Shown: positions 36,112 to 45,355 of the stretch, piece by piece
Layout: each line of letters opens with the position of its first letter
How positions within the stretch are numbered: the first letter of the stretch is position 1
Source: CAVXHQ01 sp963761735
GTDB lineage: Bacteria; Pseudomonadota; Alphaproteobacteria; Rhodobacterales; Rhodobacteraceae
Direction: 5' to 3'
DNA: 64,000 nucleotides
NCBI GenBank assembly: GCA_963761735.1
Contig: CAVXHQ010000003.1
Span: 248,001-312,000 of the forward strand
The notes under the pieces: model-generated
Database searches by the model: none
Told to the model about the DNA's origin: nothing
The model's input: the letters and a program-made list of their open reading frames with translations, nothing else
Made by a program: the position numbers and the translations under genes

Positions 36112-36836
36112 CCGTGGCGAAAGCTCCGATCCTCGAAACGCGGGGACTGACCCGGCATTTCGCGGGCATCACCGCGAACGAGGATGTGGATTTCACCCTG
36201 CCCGGCGGCGAAATCCGCGCGCTGATCGGCCCCAACGGTGCGGGCAAGACCACGTTCACCTCGATGCTGATCGGACGGCTGGCGCCCAGCGCCGGAACGA
36301 TCGCCTTTCAGAACCAAGACATCACCGCCCTGCCCGCCCATGCCCGGGTCCGTCTCGGCATGGCCTATACCTTTCAGATCACGAGCGTCTTTCAACGGCT
36401 GTCGGTGTTCGAAAACGTCGCCCTCGCCGCCCGCCGCCGCACCGGCGCGCCGGCCTCCGGCATCGCCGCGGCGGTGGAAACGGCGCTCGCCCGCGCGGGC
36501 CTCGACGGGCGCCACGACAGGCTCGCCGCCGACCTAAGCTATGGCCATCAGCGCCTGTTGGAAATCGCGATGGGCCTTGCGCAGGACCCGGTCCTGCTGA
36601 TCCTCGACGAACCGACGCAGGGCCTCGCCAGCGGCGAAATCGCGGCGTTCACCGACCTCGTGCGCGCCCTCGTGCCCGCCACGACGGTCCTGCTGATCGA
36701 ACACAACATGGGGCTGGTGATGGAGCTTGCGACCTCGATCACCGTGCTGGACAGGGGCCGCATCCTGGCCGAAGGCACGCCCGATACGGTGCGCGCCGAT
36801 GCGGGCGTGCAGGCCGCCTATCTGGGGACCGGCTGA
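36108..36836 (+). CDS. ABC transporter ATP-binding protein, LivG type
   Basis: 242 residues. Walker A LIGPNGAGKTTFTSML, Q-loop TFQITSVFQRLSVFENV (typical of LivG), signature DLSYGHQRLLEIAMGLAQDP, Walker B LLILDEPTQGLASGE, and the H-loop LLIEHNMGLVMELA. Energises uptake with LivF at the inner face of the membrane. Overlaps both neighbours. Confidence 0.94.
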   Translation: MTVAKAPILETRGLTRHFAGITANEDVDFTLPGGEIRALIGPNGAGKTTFTSMLIGRLAPSAGTIAFQNQDITALPAHARVRLGMAYTFQITSVFQRLSVFENVALAARRRTGAPASGIAAAVETALARAGLDGRHDRLAADLSYGHQRLLEIAMGLAQDPVLLILDEPTQGLASGEIAAFTDLVRALVPATTVLLIEHNMGLVMELATSITVLDRGRILAEGTPDTVRADAGVQAAYLGTG

Positions 36837-37531
36837 TGCTGAAACTCAGGGATGTGTCCGCCGCCTACGGTGCCGTGCCGGTCCTCGACGGGCTGACGTT
36901 CGACGCGGCACCGGGCGAAATCCTGTGCCTGCTGGGCCGCAACGGCGCGGGCAAGACGACGACGATGAAAACCATCATGGGCCTGCTGCCGCTGCGCGCG
37001 GGGACTGTCACCTGGAACGGCACCGACCTCGGGTCGCTGCCCGCGCACCTCGTGCCGCGTCAGGGCATCGGTTATATCCCGCAGGGACGGCGGCTGTTCG
37101 GCGAGATGACCGTGGCGGAAAACCTTGCCGTGGGATTGCAGACGCGCAACCTGCCGCGCGGCGTCATGGACGAGGCGCTGGAAATGTTTCCGGCGTTGAA
37201 ATCGCGGCTGAAACAACGCTCGGAAACACTGTCGGGCGGCGAGCAGACGATGCTGACCGTGGCGCGCGCGCTGTGCGTCGCCCCCGATCTGTTGCTGCTG
37301 GACGAGCCGACGGAGGGGTTGCAACCGTCGATGGTGCGCACGATCCAGGACGTGGTGATCCGGCTGCGCGACGCGGGCAAGGCAATCGTGCTGGTCGAGC
37401 AAAAGATGGAGGCCGTGCTGGCCACCGCCACCCGCGTCGCCTTCATCGAGGCCGGGCGAATCGTCGGTACCGCGACCGGCGACGCGCTGCGCACCGATCC
37501 GGCCCTGCTGAAGGCGCGGCTGGGTGTCTGA
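36836..37531 (+). CDS. ABC transporter ATP-binding protein, LivF type
   Basis: 231 residues. Walker A LLGRNGAGKTTTMKTIMGL, GIGYIPQGRRLFGEMTVAEN (LivF hallmark), signature ETLSGGEQTMLTVARAL, Walker B LLLLDEPTEGLQPSMV, H-loop IVLVEQKMEAVLATA. Begins one base into the end of the LivG gene and ends overlapping the MarR gene by 8 bases. Confidence 0.94.
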   Translation: MLKLRDVSAAYGAVPVLDGLTFDAAPGEILCLLGRNGAGKTTTMKTIMGLLPLRAGTVTWNGTDLGSLPAHLVPRQGIGYIPQGRRLFGEMTVAENLAVGLQTRNLPRGVMDEALEMFPALKSRLKQRSETLSGGEQTMLTVARALCVAPDLLLLDEPTEGLQPSMVRTIQDVVIRLRDAGKAIVLVEQKMEAVLATATRVAFIEAGRIVGTATGDALRTDPALLKARLGV

Positions 37532-37931
37532 CTATGTCCTGCACGATCAGATCGGCTATAAACTGCGGCTGGCAAACCAGAAACACCTCGAGATTTTCAG
37601 CGCCCGCCTGCCCGATCTGACGCCGACGCAGTTTTCGACGCTGCTGCGGCTGTCCGAGAACGGCCCGACGAGCCAGAACCGGTTGGGGCGGCTGGCCGGT
37701 CTGGATGCCGCAACGACCAAAGGCGTGGTCGACCGGCTGCGTGCCAAGGGCCATGTTGCCACGGCGCGCTCTGCCACCGACAGGCGCCGTCTCGACGTGA
37801 CGCTGACGGCGGCGGGACGAGCCGCCCTGAGTGCCGCGATTCCGGTGGCGCGCCAGATTTCGGCGCAGACGACGACGGCGCTCAGCCGGGCCGAACTGGC
37901 GACGCTGCTGTACCTGCTCGACAAGCTGTAG
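37524..37931 (+). CDS. MarR family transcriptional regulator
   Basis: 135 residues with a GTG start at 37524 inside the end of the LivF gene. YKLRLANQKHLEIFSARLPD, LTPTQFSTLLRLSENGPTSQ, NRLGRLAGLDAATTKGVVDR and the wing ATARSATDRRRLDVTLTAAG are the MarR winged-helix pattern. Its position at the end of the transporter operon and next to the heterocycle cluster suggests it controls one or both, perhaps sensing an aromatic or heterocyclic acid as many MarR proteins do. Confidence 0.9.
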   Translation: MSDYVLHDQIGYKLRLANQKHLEIFSARLPDLTPTQFSTLLRLSENGPTSQNRLGRLAGLDAATTKGVVDRLRAKGHVATARSATDRRRLDVTLTAAGRAALSAAIPVARQISAQTTTALSRAELATLLYLLDKL

Positions 37932-38080
37932 GGCGGGGTGTCCCGCCACCATCGCCGTGCCGCACACGGTATGTCCGTGATCCGCATTCACCGACCGGAA
38001 CGGCGGCCCGGCCCCGAGAGCGTCCGGAGGGTGTGGCCGCGCGGGCCGGGGCGGTGAAACCCTGCCCCCGCGACACCGCC

Positions 38081-38680
38081 CTAGCGCAACCCGTCCTCGC
38101 CTTGTGCCGCGTCATGGGTCAGCCCGCCGACGCGCGGCCACGGCCTGCCGCTGTCGGTGACGGCGACGGCCACCATGATCTCGCCCGCGCGGGGCGCATC
38201 GTTCAGACGCACCTCGATACCGTCGAAATGGCTGCGGACATAGGCCGCGTCCTTGTGGCCCAGCGGCACGTCGAGGGCCTGCCCCGGCCCGCCCATCTTC
38301 TTGGACGACGGCACGAGGGCCGCGCCCTTTTCGACCGCCGCGCGCAGCGGCGCGCCCAGTTTCGGATGCAGGATCGCGGCCGCATGTTCCAGCTCGCCCG
38401 CCTCGCCGACCATCGCGGCCTTGCCATAGCTTTGCGCCTGCGCGGGCGTGATCCCGAGGGCCGCGACGCAGCGCGTGCCCAGCAGCCCGCCGAGTTCCGC
38501 GCCGATGTCCATCAGGACCGTCAGATCGTCCTCGTACCGCCCGGCGAACGGGTTGGCGATGACGGCGACAGACACGGCCTTGCGCGTCGGCGGCGCGACG
38601 CTGCGACCGGCCTCGGCGTGGGTCTCTTCGACCCATGTCACGATCTTGCGGATGTCCGCCTTTCGAGAGTCCGCGCTCAT
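38081..38680 (-). CDS. AA_synth (PF06684-type) family protein, copy 2 of 2
   Basis: 199 residues. Members of this family are labelled 'amino acid synthesis' in databases, but no biochemical activity is established to my knowledge. Motifs: IRKIVTWVEETHAEAGRSVA, AVIANPFAGRYEDDLTVLMD, SYGKAAMVGEAGELEHAAAI, KMGGPGQALDVPLGHKDAAY and FDGIEVRLNDAPRAGEIMVA. It is a clear paralogue of the next protein upstream (38677-39273). The start overlaps that gene's stop by 4 bases. It is the last gene of the leftward heterocycle operon. Confidence 0.85.
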   Translation of the reverse strand: MSADSRKADIRKIVTWVEETHAEAGRSVAPPTRKAVSVAVIANPFAGRYEDDLTVLMDIGAELGGLLGTRCVAALGITPAQAQSYGKAAMVGEAGELEHAAAILHPKLGAPLRAAVEKGAALVPSSKKMGGPGQALDVPLGHKDAAYVRSHFDGIEVRLNDAPRAGEIMVAVAVTDSGRPWPRVGGLTHDAAQGEDGLR

Positions 38681-39273
38681 CTCAATCCGTCCCCCTTGCT
38701 GATGTCGCGGGCTTTCAGCCCGCCCGCCCGGTCGTGCACCCGCGCGCCGGTGGTCATCACCAGTACCAGCAGCATTTCGTCCGCCTTCGGCGCATCGTTC
38801 AGGCCCACCTCCATCGCGTCGAAATGGCCGCGCACATAGGCGGCATCGATGTGGGTGATCGGCACGTCGAGGCGCGCGCCCGTGCCGCCGACCTTCTTGG
38901 TGGAGGGCACGATGGCCTTTGCGCGTCCGTCGACGCCACCGAGCAATTCGCGCATCGCGTAGCCGCCCGGCGCGTGCCAGAGCGCGCCGTGCTCCACCTC
39001 GCCGTTCGCGCCGACGATGGCGCCCTTGCCATAGCCCTCGACCAGATCGGCATCGCCGCCCAGCGCGTCGATCAGACGGCGCGCCATGTCGAGGCCAAGG
39101 GGTTCGAGGTCCTCCATGAAGGGCTGGATATCCTCGACGTAACGGCCCGCGAACGGGTTCGCGATGACGGCGAGACAGGCGGCGCGGCGCAACGGCACAT
39201 TGGCGCGCGGCCCGCCCTCATGGTGGATTTCCTCGACGACGGTCGCCATCTTTCGCAGGCGCAGGTCAGGCAT
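38677..39273 (-). CDS. AA_synth (PF06684-type) family protein, copy 1 of 2
   Basis: 198 residues from the ATG at 39273. Motifs parallel the downstream copy: ATVVEEIHHEGGPRANVPLR, LAVIANPFAGRYVEDIQPFM, EGYGKGAIVGANGEVEHGAL, VPSTKKVGGTGARLDVPI and FDAMEVGLNDAPKADEMLLV. Having two diverged copies in tandem suggests a heteromeric complex or two related steps. Located directly after the UPF0280 gene in the operon with the 6-hydroxynicotinate reductase homologue. Confidence 0.85.
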   Translation of the reverse strand: MPDLRLRKMATVVEEIHHEGGPRANVPLRRAACLAVIANPFAGRYVEDIQPFMEDLEPLGLDMARRLIDALGGDADLVEGYGKGAIVGANGEVEHGALWHAPGGYAMRELLGGVDGRAKAIVPSTKKVGGTGARLDVPITHIDAAYVRGHFDAMEVGLNDAPKADEMLLVLVMTTGARVHDRAGGLKARDISKGDGLR

Positions 39274-40151
39274 GGGCAAGGCTCCTTCGGGGGTATGTCC
39301 GGGTGCTTGGGGCAAAACCGGCGCGCGTCGCCGGTGATGCGGCACTGGCCGCGCAGAAACAGGGCGGCGGCGGCGATCAGGCCACGGGCGCGCATCGCCT
39401 CGGCGCAGGCGGCACCGGCGGCGAGGGCGCGGGCGATTTCCACATCCGTCAGCGCGCCGACGGACGTGGTGACGGGCCGCGCGCGCAGGTCGCTGTCGGG
39501 GTGCAGGTCGCGCGCCGGGACGCGCCGGATGCCTGCGTGGCCGGGCAGATCGACGGCATTGGCAATCAGCGTGGCGGCGGCATCGGCAGCGGCGGCGGTG
39601 GCGGCCAGCACGGTCACGGCATCGGCGATGCCAAGCGTCTGGCTGCGCCCGCCCAGCCCGCTGGTGGCGATCCCGCAGGGGTCGTCGGCGCCGAGCGTGA
39701 CGGTGCCGAGGGCGGTGCCGTCCGGTGTCATCAGGCCAAGCCTATGGCGCTGTGTGCCCGTCAGATGCACCGCGATATCGCCGCCGTTGTTGACGCTTGC
39801 CCGGGTCAGCGGCGTGGCGCAGACCATCGCCGCAAGGACGGCGTCGGCCACGGCACCCGCCACCGCGGCCATCGGCGTGATGAACACCGGGCGATGCGGT
39901 GCGGTCGCCGCGTGCATCCTGCGCGCGACGATGCCGGTCGGGACGACCCCGGTGGCACGTCGCAGGAGCGGCAGTTCGGCTGCGAGGTCGGGCAGGATCG
40001 TGCCGAACCGCGCCGTCGCGGCGGCGAATGCACGGTTGCGGTCCGGACCGTCGGCCATGACGATCAGGTCGATCGGTCCGTGGTGCAGATGCAACCGGTC
40101 GCCCGCCAGCAGATGCGCCTGCGGGCCGGACGCAGAGAGCGCCCCGCTCAT
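39266..40151 (-). CDS. UPF0280 (ApbE superfamily) protein, 3' end uncertain
   Basis: About 290 residues. GPIDLIVMADGPDRNRAFAA, RFGTILPDLAAELPLLRRAT, FITPMAAVAGAVADAVLAAM and ASVNNGGDIAVHLTG match UPF0280, a family related to the flavin-transferase ApbE (the NGGDI motif is ApbE-like). The frame starting at 40151 stays open past the expected end, through GQCRITGDAR, to 39072 inside the next gene. Near 39300 another frame reaches a TGA at 39266 that overlaps the next start, so a small indel is likely and I end the gene there. A flavin-attachment or redox-maturation role for the neighbouring reductase is a reasonable inference. Confidence 0.75.
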
Positions 40152-41563
40152 CGCGTCACCCTGCGGATGCCGGGGGTGAGGACGTCGGCCAGGGGCCGCA
40201 CCCGGTCGCCATGGCCGCCAAGCGCGGCATAATCTGCCGCCGTCAGCGTGAATTCGATCGGCGCGACCAGCGCGGGCGTGGGCACATAGCCGAAGGCATC
40301 GGTCGGCATGTCGAGGACGTCGGCCATCACCGTGATGCCGCCCCCGGGCCAGAGATATGCCGCGGCCCCGCCGATGGTCACCCGCGTCAGCGTGTCGCGG
40401 ACCGACCGGGTCAGTTTCACCGGATTCGTCGTCACCCCCGACCGCAGCGATCCCCCCGCGCCGCCCATGAACAGGACCGAACACAGCGACGGTTCGCAGT
40501 TTTCGGCGATCAGGGCGGCAGAGGCCGCAACGGCGGCGGGCGGATCGGCGGGGCGGGGCGTCAGCGTGTCGTCAAGCTCGAAGTAGGCCCATTGCTCGCC
40601 CGTGGTGGAGACCATGAACAGGCGCAGGCCGGGCCAGCCGACCTTTGCGTCCCACGGCTTCAGGATCGTCAGCGGATCGGCGATGTCGGTGCCGCCCCAG
40701 CCGGTGCCGGGGGCGGCGACCTGAAAATACCGCCCCGGTGTCGAGCGTCGGCCCGCGATCCTGATACCCGTCGGGGCGACGTCGAGCATCTTGCCCGCCT
40801 GATGTTCGGACAACACGCCGGTGATGTGATCGTCGACCACCACCACCTCGTCGACATGGCCCACCCATTGCGCGGCGAACATGCCGATGGTCGCGGACCC
40901 GCACCCCACCCGCATGAGCCGTTCGGGCACGCCGTCGATCACCGGCGGCCGGCCCGCCTGAAGGACCACCTCGGCGCCGTCGTCGATCCGCACCGTCACG
41001 GCCTCGCGGTTGCACAGGCGCAGCAGCGCGTCGCAGGTGGTGCGGCCTTCTTTCTTGGTGCCGCCCGTCAGGTGTTCGACACCGCCGAGCGACAGCATCT
41101 TCGAGCCGTATTCGCCGGTCGTCACATGGCCGATCGGCTCGCCACCGACACGCACGAAGGCGCGTTCGGGGCCGATGTGACGATCGGTGTCGATCTTCAC
41201 CTTCACGCCGCAATAGCTGAAGATGCCTTCGGTCACGACGGTGATCATGTCGACGCCGTCGACCGTTTGCGCGACGATGAACGGGGCCGGTTTGTAGTCG
41301 GGATAGGTCGTGCCCGCACCGATGGCGGTCACGATGGGACGCGCGGGTTTGAGCATGTCGCCGTCCCAATCCGGCCCGCTTGCGCCTGCATCCGCCAGAA
41401 ACGGCACGGCGGGTCCGCCGCGTTCGATCACCGTCAGCGGATCGAGCCGCACCAGATCGCCGTCGTGATTGGCATAGCGGTCGCAGGCGCCGGTGCGGCC
41501 TGGCGCGATAAAGCACAGGACCGGGCAGGCATCGCAGCGGATCTTGTCGGGTTTTGCGGTCAT
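40148..41563 (-). CDS. hnr: 6-hydroxynicotinate reductase homologue (iron-sulfur protein)
   Basis: 471 residues, similar in length to the Eubacterium barkeri enzyme, which reduces 6-hydroxynicotinate to 1,4,5,6-tetrahydro-6-oxonicotinate with ferredoxin. The N-terminus RCDACPVLCFIAPGRTGACD has four cysteines in an iron-sulfur arrangement. Later motifs: VTAIGAGTTYPDYKPAPFIV, DMITVVTEGIFSYCGVKVKI, GHVTTGEYGSKMLSLGG and VGCGSATIGMFAAQWVGHVD. It lies 4 bases over the UPF0280 gene and 84 bases after the molybdenum hydroxylase gene. The assignment rests on family resemblance and on the presence of hydroxylase and enamidase homologues next to it; the true heterocycle may differ. Confidence 0.8.
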   Translation of the reverse strand: MTAKPDKIRCDACPVLCFIAPGRTGACDRYANHDGDLVRLDPLTVIERGGPAVPFLADAGASGPDWDGDMLKPARPIVTAIGAGTTYPDYKPAPFIVAQTVDGVDMITVVTEGIFSYCGVKVKIDTDRHIGPERAFVRVGGEPIGHVTTGEYGSKMLSLGGVEHLTGGTKKEGRTTCDALLRLCNREAVTVRIDDGAEVVLQAGRPPVIDGVPERLMRVGCGSATIGMFAAQWVGHVDEVVVVDDHITGVLSEHQAGKMLDVAPTGIRIAGRRSTPGRYFQVAAPGTGWGGTDIADPLTILKPWDAKVGWPGLRLFMVSTTGEQWAYFELDDTLTPRPADPPAAVAASAALIAENCEPSLCSVLFMGGAGGSLRSGVTTNPVKLTRSVRDTLTRVTIGGAAAYLWPGGGITVMADVLDMPTDAFGYVPTPALVAPIEFTLTAADYAALGGHGDRVRPLADVLTPGIRRVTR

Positions 41564-41647
41564 CGCGCACCTTCGGATGCAGCGCGCGGGGCGGCGGCGG
41601 ACCCTCCGGGGGGAGTTTTTGAGGCAAGAAAAAGCAGGACGGCACGC

Positions 41648-44363
41648 TCAATCCGCATCGGTTGCACCGGTCAGGGCCGCGTGCAGGCGGGACGGCGTTA
41701 TCGGCAGACGGGTGATGCGAATACCGGTGGCGGCGCGGATCGCGTTCAGGATTGCGGGCGCGGTGGGAATGAGGGCGTGTTCGCCAAGGCCTTTGGCGCC
41801 GTAGGGACCGTGGGCGTCGGGTTCCTCGACGATCAGGGTCTCAATCGGGGGCACGTCGCCGATGGTGGGAATGAGGTAGTCGTGCAGGTTTTCGGTGCGG
41901 CCGGGGATATATTCCTCCATCAGCGCCATCCCGAGGCCCTGGGCGATACCGCCATGCACCTGACCCTCGACCAGCAGGGGATTGATCGCGCGACCGACAT
42001 CGTGGGCGGCGGTGAAATGCAGCGGGCGGACGGTGCCAATCGCCATGTCGATCTGCACCACTGCGATGTGCGCGGCATAGCCGAACTGGGCGTAGGGGAC
42101 GCCCTGACCGTCGGCATCGAGGGGCTGCGTCGGCGGGTCATAGGTCTCGACAGCGCTCAGGACATAGCCGCGCGCGTCGCACGGCAGGCGCGCGAGGTCG
42201 ATGATATGACCGTGGGCGTGGATTTCGGGCCCGTGCAGCGTGATCTGCGCATCGTCGGGGGCATTCGACAGCCGCAGGATCTCGCGCCGGAGCGCCGCGC
42301 CGGTGCGCAGGGCGGCGGCACCGGTGACGAAGGTCTGGCGCGAGGCGGAGGTTTTGCCTGCATCCGGCGTGATATCGGTATCGGGGCCGACGAGGGCAAG
42401 CGCCGTGACGGGCACGCCCAGCGCCTGCGCAAAGATCTGGGCGATGACGGTGTTGGCCCCCTGCCCGATATCCATCGCGCCCTGATGCAGGACAATCCGG
42501 CCCTGCGCGGTGATGCCCGCGAGGATCGTCGACGGGTTCGGCAGCGAGGTGTTGCCGCAGCCGTACCATCCAGCGGCGATACCGGCACCGCACGCGGAGG
42601 TTTCCCGTGGTGCGGATCTGCGCGCGCGCCGCGTCCCACGCGGGGCGCAGCGCCATCAGGCAGGCGCGGATACCCACGCCTTGCGCAAAACGCTGGCCGC
42701 AGACGGTGGGCACGTCGTTGTCGAGGACGTTTCTCAGGCGGAATTCCAGCGGGTCGATGTCCAGTTGCGCCGCGAGATCGTCGAACAGCACCTCTTGCGC
42801 CACGGCGGATTGCGGCACGCCGAATCCGCGGAACGCACCGGCCGGGGGATTGTGGGTATAGATGCCCTCGGCACGGGCGCGGTAGTCGGCGATGCGGTAC
42901 GGCCCGCTGGCGTGGATCGGCACCCGGGTCGCCACGGTCGGCCCCCAGCTCGCATAGGCACCGGTGTTGAAGATGCCGTCGAAGGCCATGCCTGAAATCT
43001 TGCCGTCGCGCATCGCACCGATGCGGGCGGTGATCCGCGCGGGATGGCGTTTGGTGGTGGCCTGCATCGTTTCCCACCGCTCAAACGTGATCCGGCAGGG
43101 GCGGCCCGTGGCGATGGCGGCCAGCGCCACGTAGGGCTGTACCGACAGGTCGAGCTTGCTGCCGAAACCGCCGCCGACCGCCGTGGGCACGATGCGGATG
43201 TCGGTGGCGGGGCGGCCAAGGATCAGGGCCATCGCGTCGCGGTCCATTATCGGCGCCTGCGTGCAGGCGTGGATATGGATGCGGCCGTCGACGACCTGCG
43301 CGAAACCGGCCTCGGGTTCGATATAGCCGTGTTCGACGAAGGCGGTCGTGAAGGTGCCGCTGGCTGTGACACAGGCCCGGGCGAGGGCCGCATCGGCATC
43401 GCCGCACTGCACGAAACCGCCGCACATGACGTTGCGCGCATGGCCTGCGTGCAACAGCGGCGCGCCGGGCGCCATCGCGGCGTCCGGAGTGGTGAGCGGC
43501 GGCAGTTCCTCCCAGGTCACCGGGAAGGTGGCGGGATCGAAGCGGGCCATGGTCGCGGCCTCGCCCACCACGGCGGCGACGGGTTCGCCGCGGTAGCGGG
43601 TGGTGGTTTCGGCGAACACCGGCTGGTCCTGAAAGGCGGGAATGACGCCAAAGGCGTTCTGGCCGGGAACGTCGGCGGCAGTCAGCACCACCAGCCCCAA
43701 TGCAACGGTGTCGGCGATGGCGAAGCGCGCGTGTGCGTGCGGCGACCGGATGAGTTTCACCACCAGCGCGCCCGCCGGCGCGACGTCGTCGCCGAACGCT
43801 TCGGTGCCGTCGAGCTTTGCGTCGCCGTCCAGACGCGGGATCGGGCTGCCGACGGTGCCGTCCCCTGCCAGCGGCGTCTCGTGTCCGGGCACCGGATCGC
43901 CCGCGCGCATCACGGCGTCGATGATCTTGCGATACCCGGTGCATCGGCACAGCACGCCGCCGAGGGCATCCTTGACCTGCGCTTCGGAAGGGACCGGCGT
44001 TGCGCGCAAAAGCGCGACGGCGCCGACCATCATCCCCGGCGTGCAGATGCCGCATTGGGCGGCCTGATGGCGCGCGAAATTTTCCGCCAGACGGATGCCC
44101 TGCGGCGAATGGCGCAGGGCGCGCGCGGTCTCGATGTGGCGGCCCGCCGCGCGGTGGGCGGGCATCAGGCAGGCGCAATGGGCGGCGCCGTCGACCAGCA
44201 CGGTGCAGGCGCCGCAATCGCCCGCGTTGCAGCCGATCTTGACGTCGCGGGCGCCCAGCCGGTCGCGCAGGGTCTGCGACAGACGTTCGCCCGGTTCCGG
44301 TTCTGCGCTGACGCGCGCGCCATTGAGGGTGAACGTCAGCGCTGCGGGGCGGGTGCCGTCCAT
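41648..44363 (-). CDS. Fused 2Fe-2S / molybdopterin hydroxylase (XdhD-like), one frameshift
   Basis: About 904 residues joined. The N-terminal 160 residues are a two-cluster [2Fe-2S] module (IGCNAGDCGACTVLVDG and CGICTPGM with GVLCRCTGYRKI). The rest is the molybdopterin domain: RSPHAHARFAIADT, VPTAVGGGFGSKLDLSVQPY, PPAGAFRGFGVPQSAVAQEV, MDIGQGANTVIAQIFAQALG and the catalytic-Glu motif GAKGLGEHALIP. One indel at about 42585 splits the two frames (between GNLRVRC and GIAAGWYGCGNTSLP). Such fused enzymes hydroxylate N-heterocycles such as nicotinate or purines. The FAD subunit is encoded just upstream and overlaps. Confidence 0.9.
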
Positions 44364-45196
44364 CAGCGCGGCCCCACAAAGTCGGCCAGCGCGCGCGCCG
44401 CCATTTCGGCGACGGCGGCACGGCGATATGTTGCCGAGGCGCGGTGATCGTCGAGCGGGGCGAGTTCCGGCAGATCGGCGGCGGTGATCTCCGGCAAGGT
44501 GTCGGCTGTCGCGCCGATCAGCAGCGCCTCCAGCGCCCGCAACCGGCAGGCAACCGGCCCGCAAGAGCCCACGGCAAGGCGTGCCGCCGTGATGGCGCCG
44601 TCCGCCGCACACTCGATCCGGGCGGCGAGCATGGCGATGGAGATCACCAGATAAGACCGCGCGCCCGCCTTGATAAAGGTGCTGCGTCCGCCCGCGCCCG
44701 TGTCCGGCACGGTGATGGCGCTGACGAGTTCGCCGGAGGCGAGGGCCGTGCGGCGCGGTCCGAGGATGAAACGGCCAAGCGGCAGGTGCCGGGTGCCGCG
44801 CGCCGACACAAGCTCCACGCCTGCGTCCATCGCCAGCAGCGGCGGAACGCCGTCGGCGGCGGGCGAGGCGTTGCACAGGTTGCCCGCCAGCGTTCCGGCG
44901 TTCTGGATCTGAACCGAGCCGACCTCGCGGGCCGCCAGTTTCAGCGCGTCGAAGCCGGCGGGCAGCGGACAGTGCAGGATATCCGTCCAGCTGGTTGCCG
45001 CACCGATACGCCAGCCGTCCGGGCCGTGGGCGATACCCCGGAAACCCGGCAGAGCCATGATATCGACGAGCGGCGCGTCCGTCAGCCGTTCGCCCGTGCG
45101 CGGAAACCAGTCGGTCCCGCCCGCGATCACCTGCACGCCGGGCCGGGCAAGGCCCGCCAAGGCGGCGGCAAGATCAGTCGGCACAAGATAGGACAT
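44363..45196 (-). CDS. FAD-binding subunit of a molybdenum hydroxylase
   Basis: 277 residues from the ATG at 45196. VQVIAGGTDWFPRTGE and SVQIQNAGTLAGNLCNASPA are the two FAD-binding signatures of the CoxM/XdhB family; the C-terminal part shows AVGSCGPVACRLRALEALLI. It shuttles electrons from the 2Fe-2S clusters of its partner encoded by the next gene, with which it shares the ATGA overlap. First gene of the leftward cluster, directly behind a good promoter. Confidence 0.92.
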   Translation of the reverse strand: MSYLVPTDLAAALAGLARPGVQVIAGGTDWFPRTGERLTDAPLVDIMALPGFRGIAHGPDGWRIGAATSWTDILHCPLPAGFDALKLAAREVGSVQIQNAGTLAGNLCNASPAADGVPPLLAMDAGVELVSARGTRHLPLGRFILGPRRTALASGELVSAITVPDTGAGGRSTFIKAGARSYLVISIAMLAARIECAADGAITAARLAVGSCGPVACRLRALEALLIGATADTLPEITAADLPELAPLDDHRASATYRRAAVAEMAARALADFVGPR

Positions 45197-45267
45197 CGCC
45201 GGGGCACCCTCGCATCGCGGGTCGGGGCCCTGCCGGGTGCGGGGCCGAATATCGTTCGTGTGCAAAC

Positions 45268-45295
45268 AGTCTAACCGGTCCCCGTGGCCTGTCAA
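45268..45295 (-). promoter_or_regulatory. Sigma-70-like promoter for the heterocycle operon
   Basis: On the minus strand TTGACA (45295-45290), a 16-base spacer and TAGACT (45273-45268). It points into the FAD subunit gene starting at 45196. The divergent amidohydrolase starts at 45356, so both directions are fed from this 160-base region. Confidence 0.65.
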
Positions 45296-45355
45296 CGGAT
45301 TGCTTGACGCGGGCCCGCCCTGCTAGCGTGGGCGCGAAATCAGCGGAGACGCCCG

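Noticed and set aside
39072..40484. A single 470-codon protein covering UPF0280 and part of the AA_synth gene
   Set aside because: The extensions at both ends overlap well-supported genes in other frames; the open frame is better explained by a small indel near the UPF0280 3' end.
40211..42970. 919-codon open frame opposite the reductase and hydroxylase genes
   Set aside because: Spans two real genes on the other strand and shows only low-complexity Arg/Gly/Ala-rich sequence.
45304..45329. Plus-strand promoter TTGACG / TAGCGT before the amidohydrolase
   Set aside because: The spacing is only 14 bases, too short for a sigma-70 promoter, so it was not listed.
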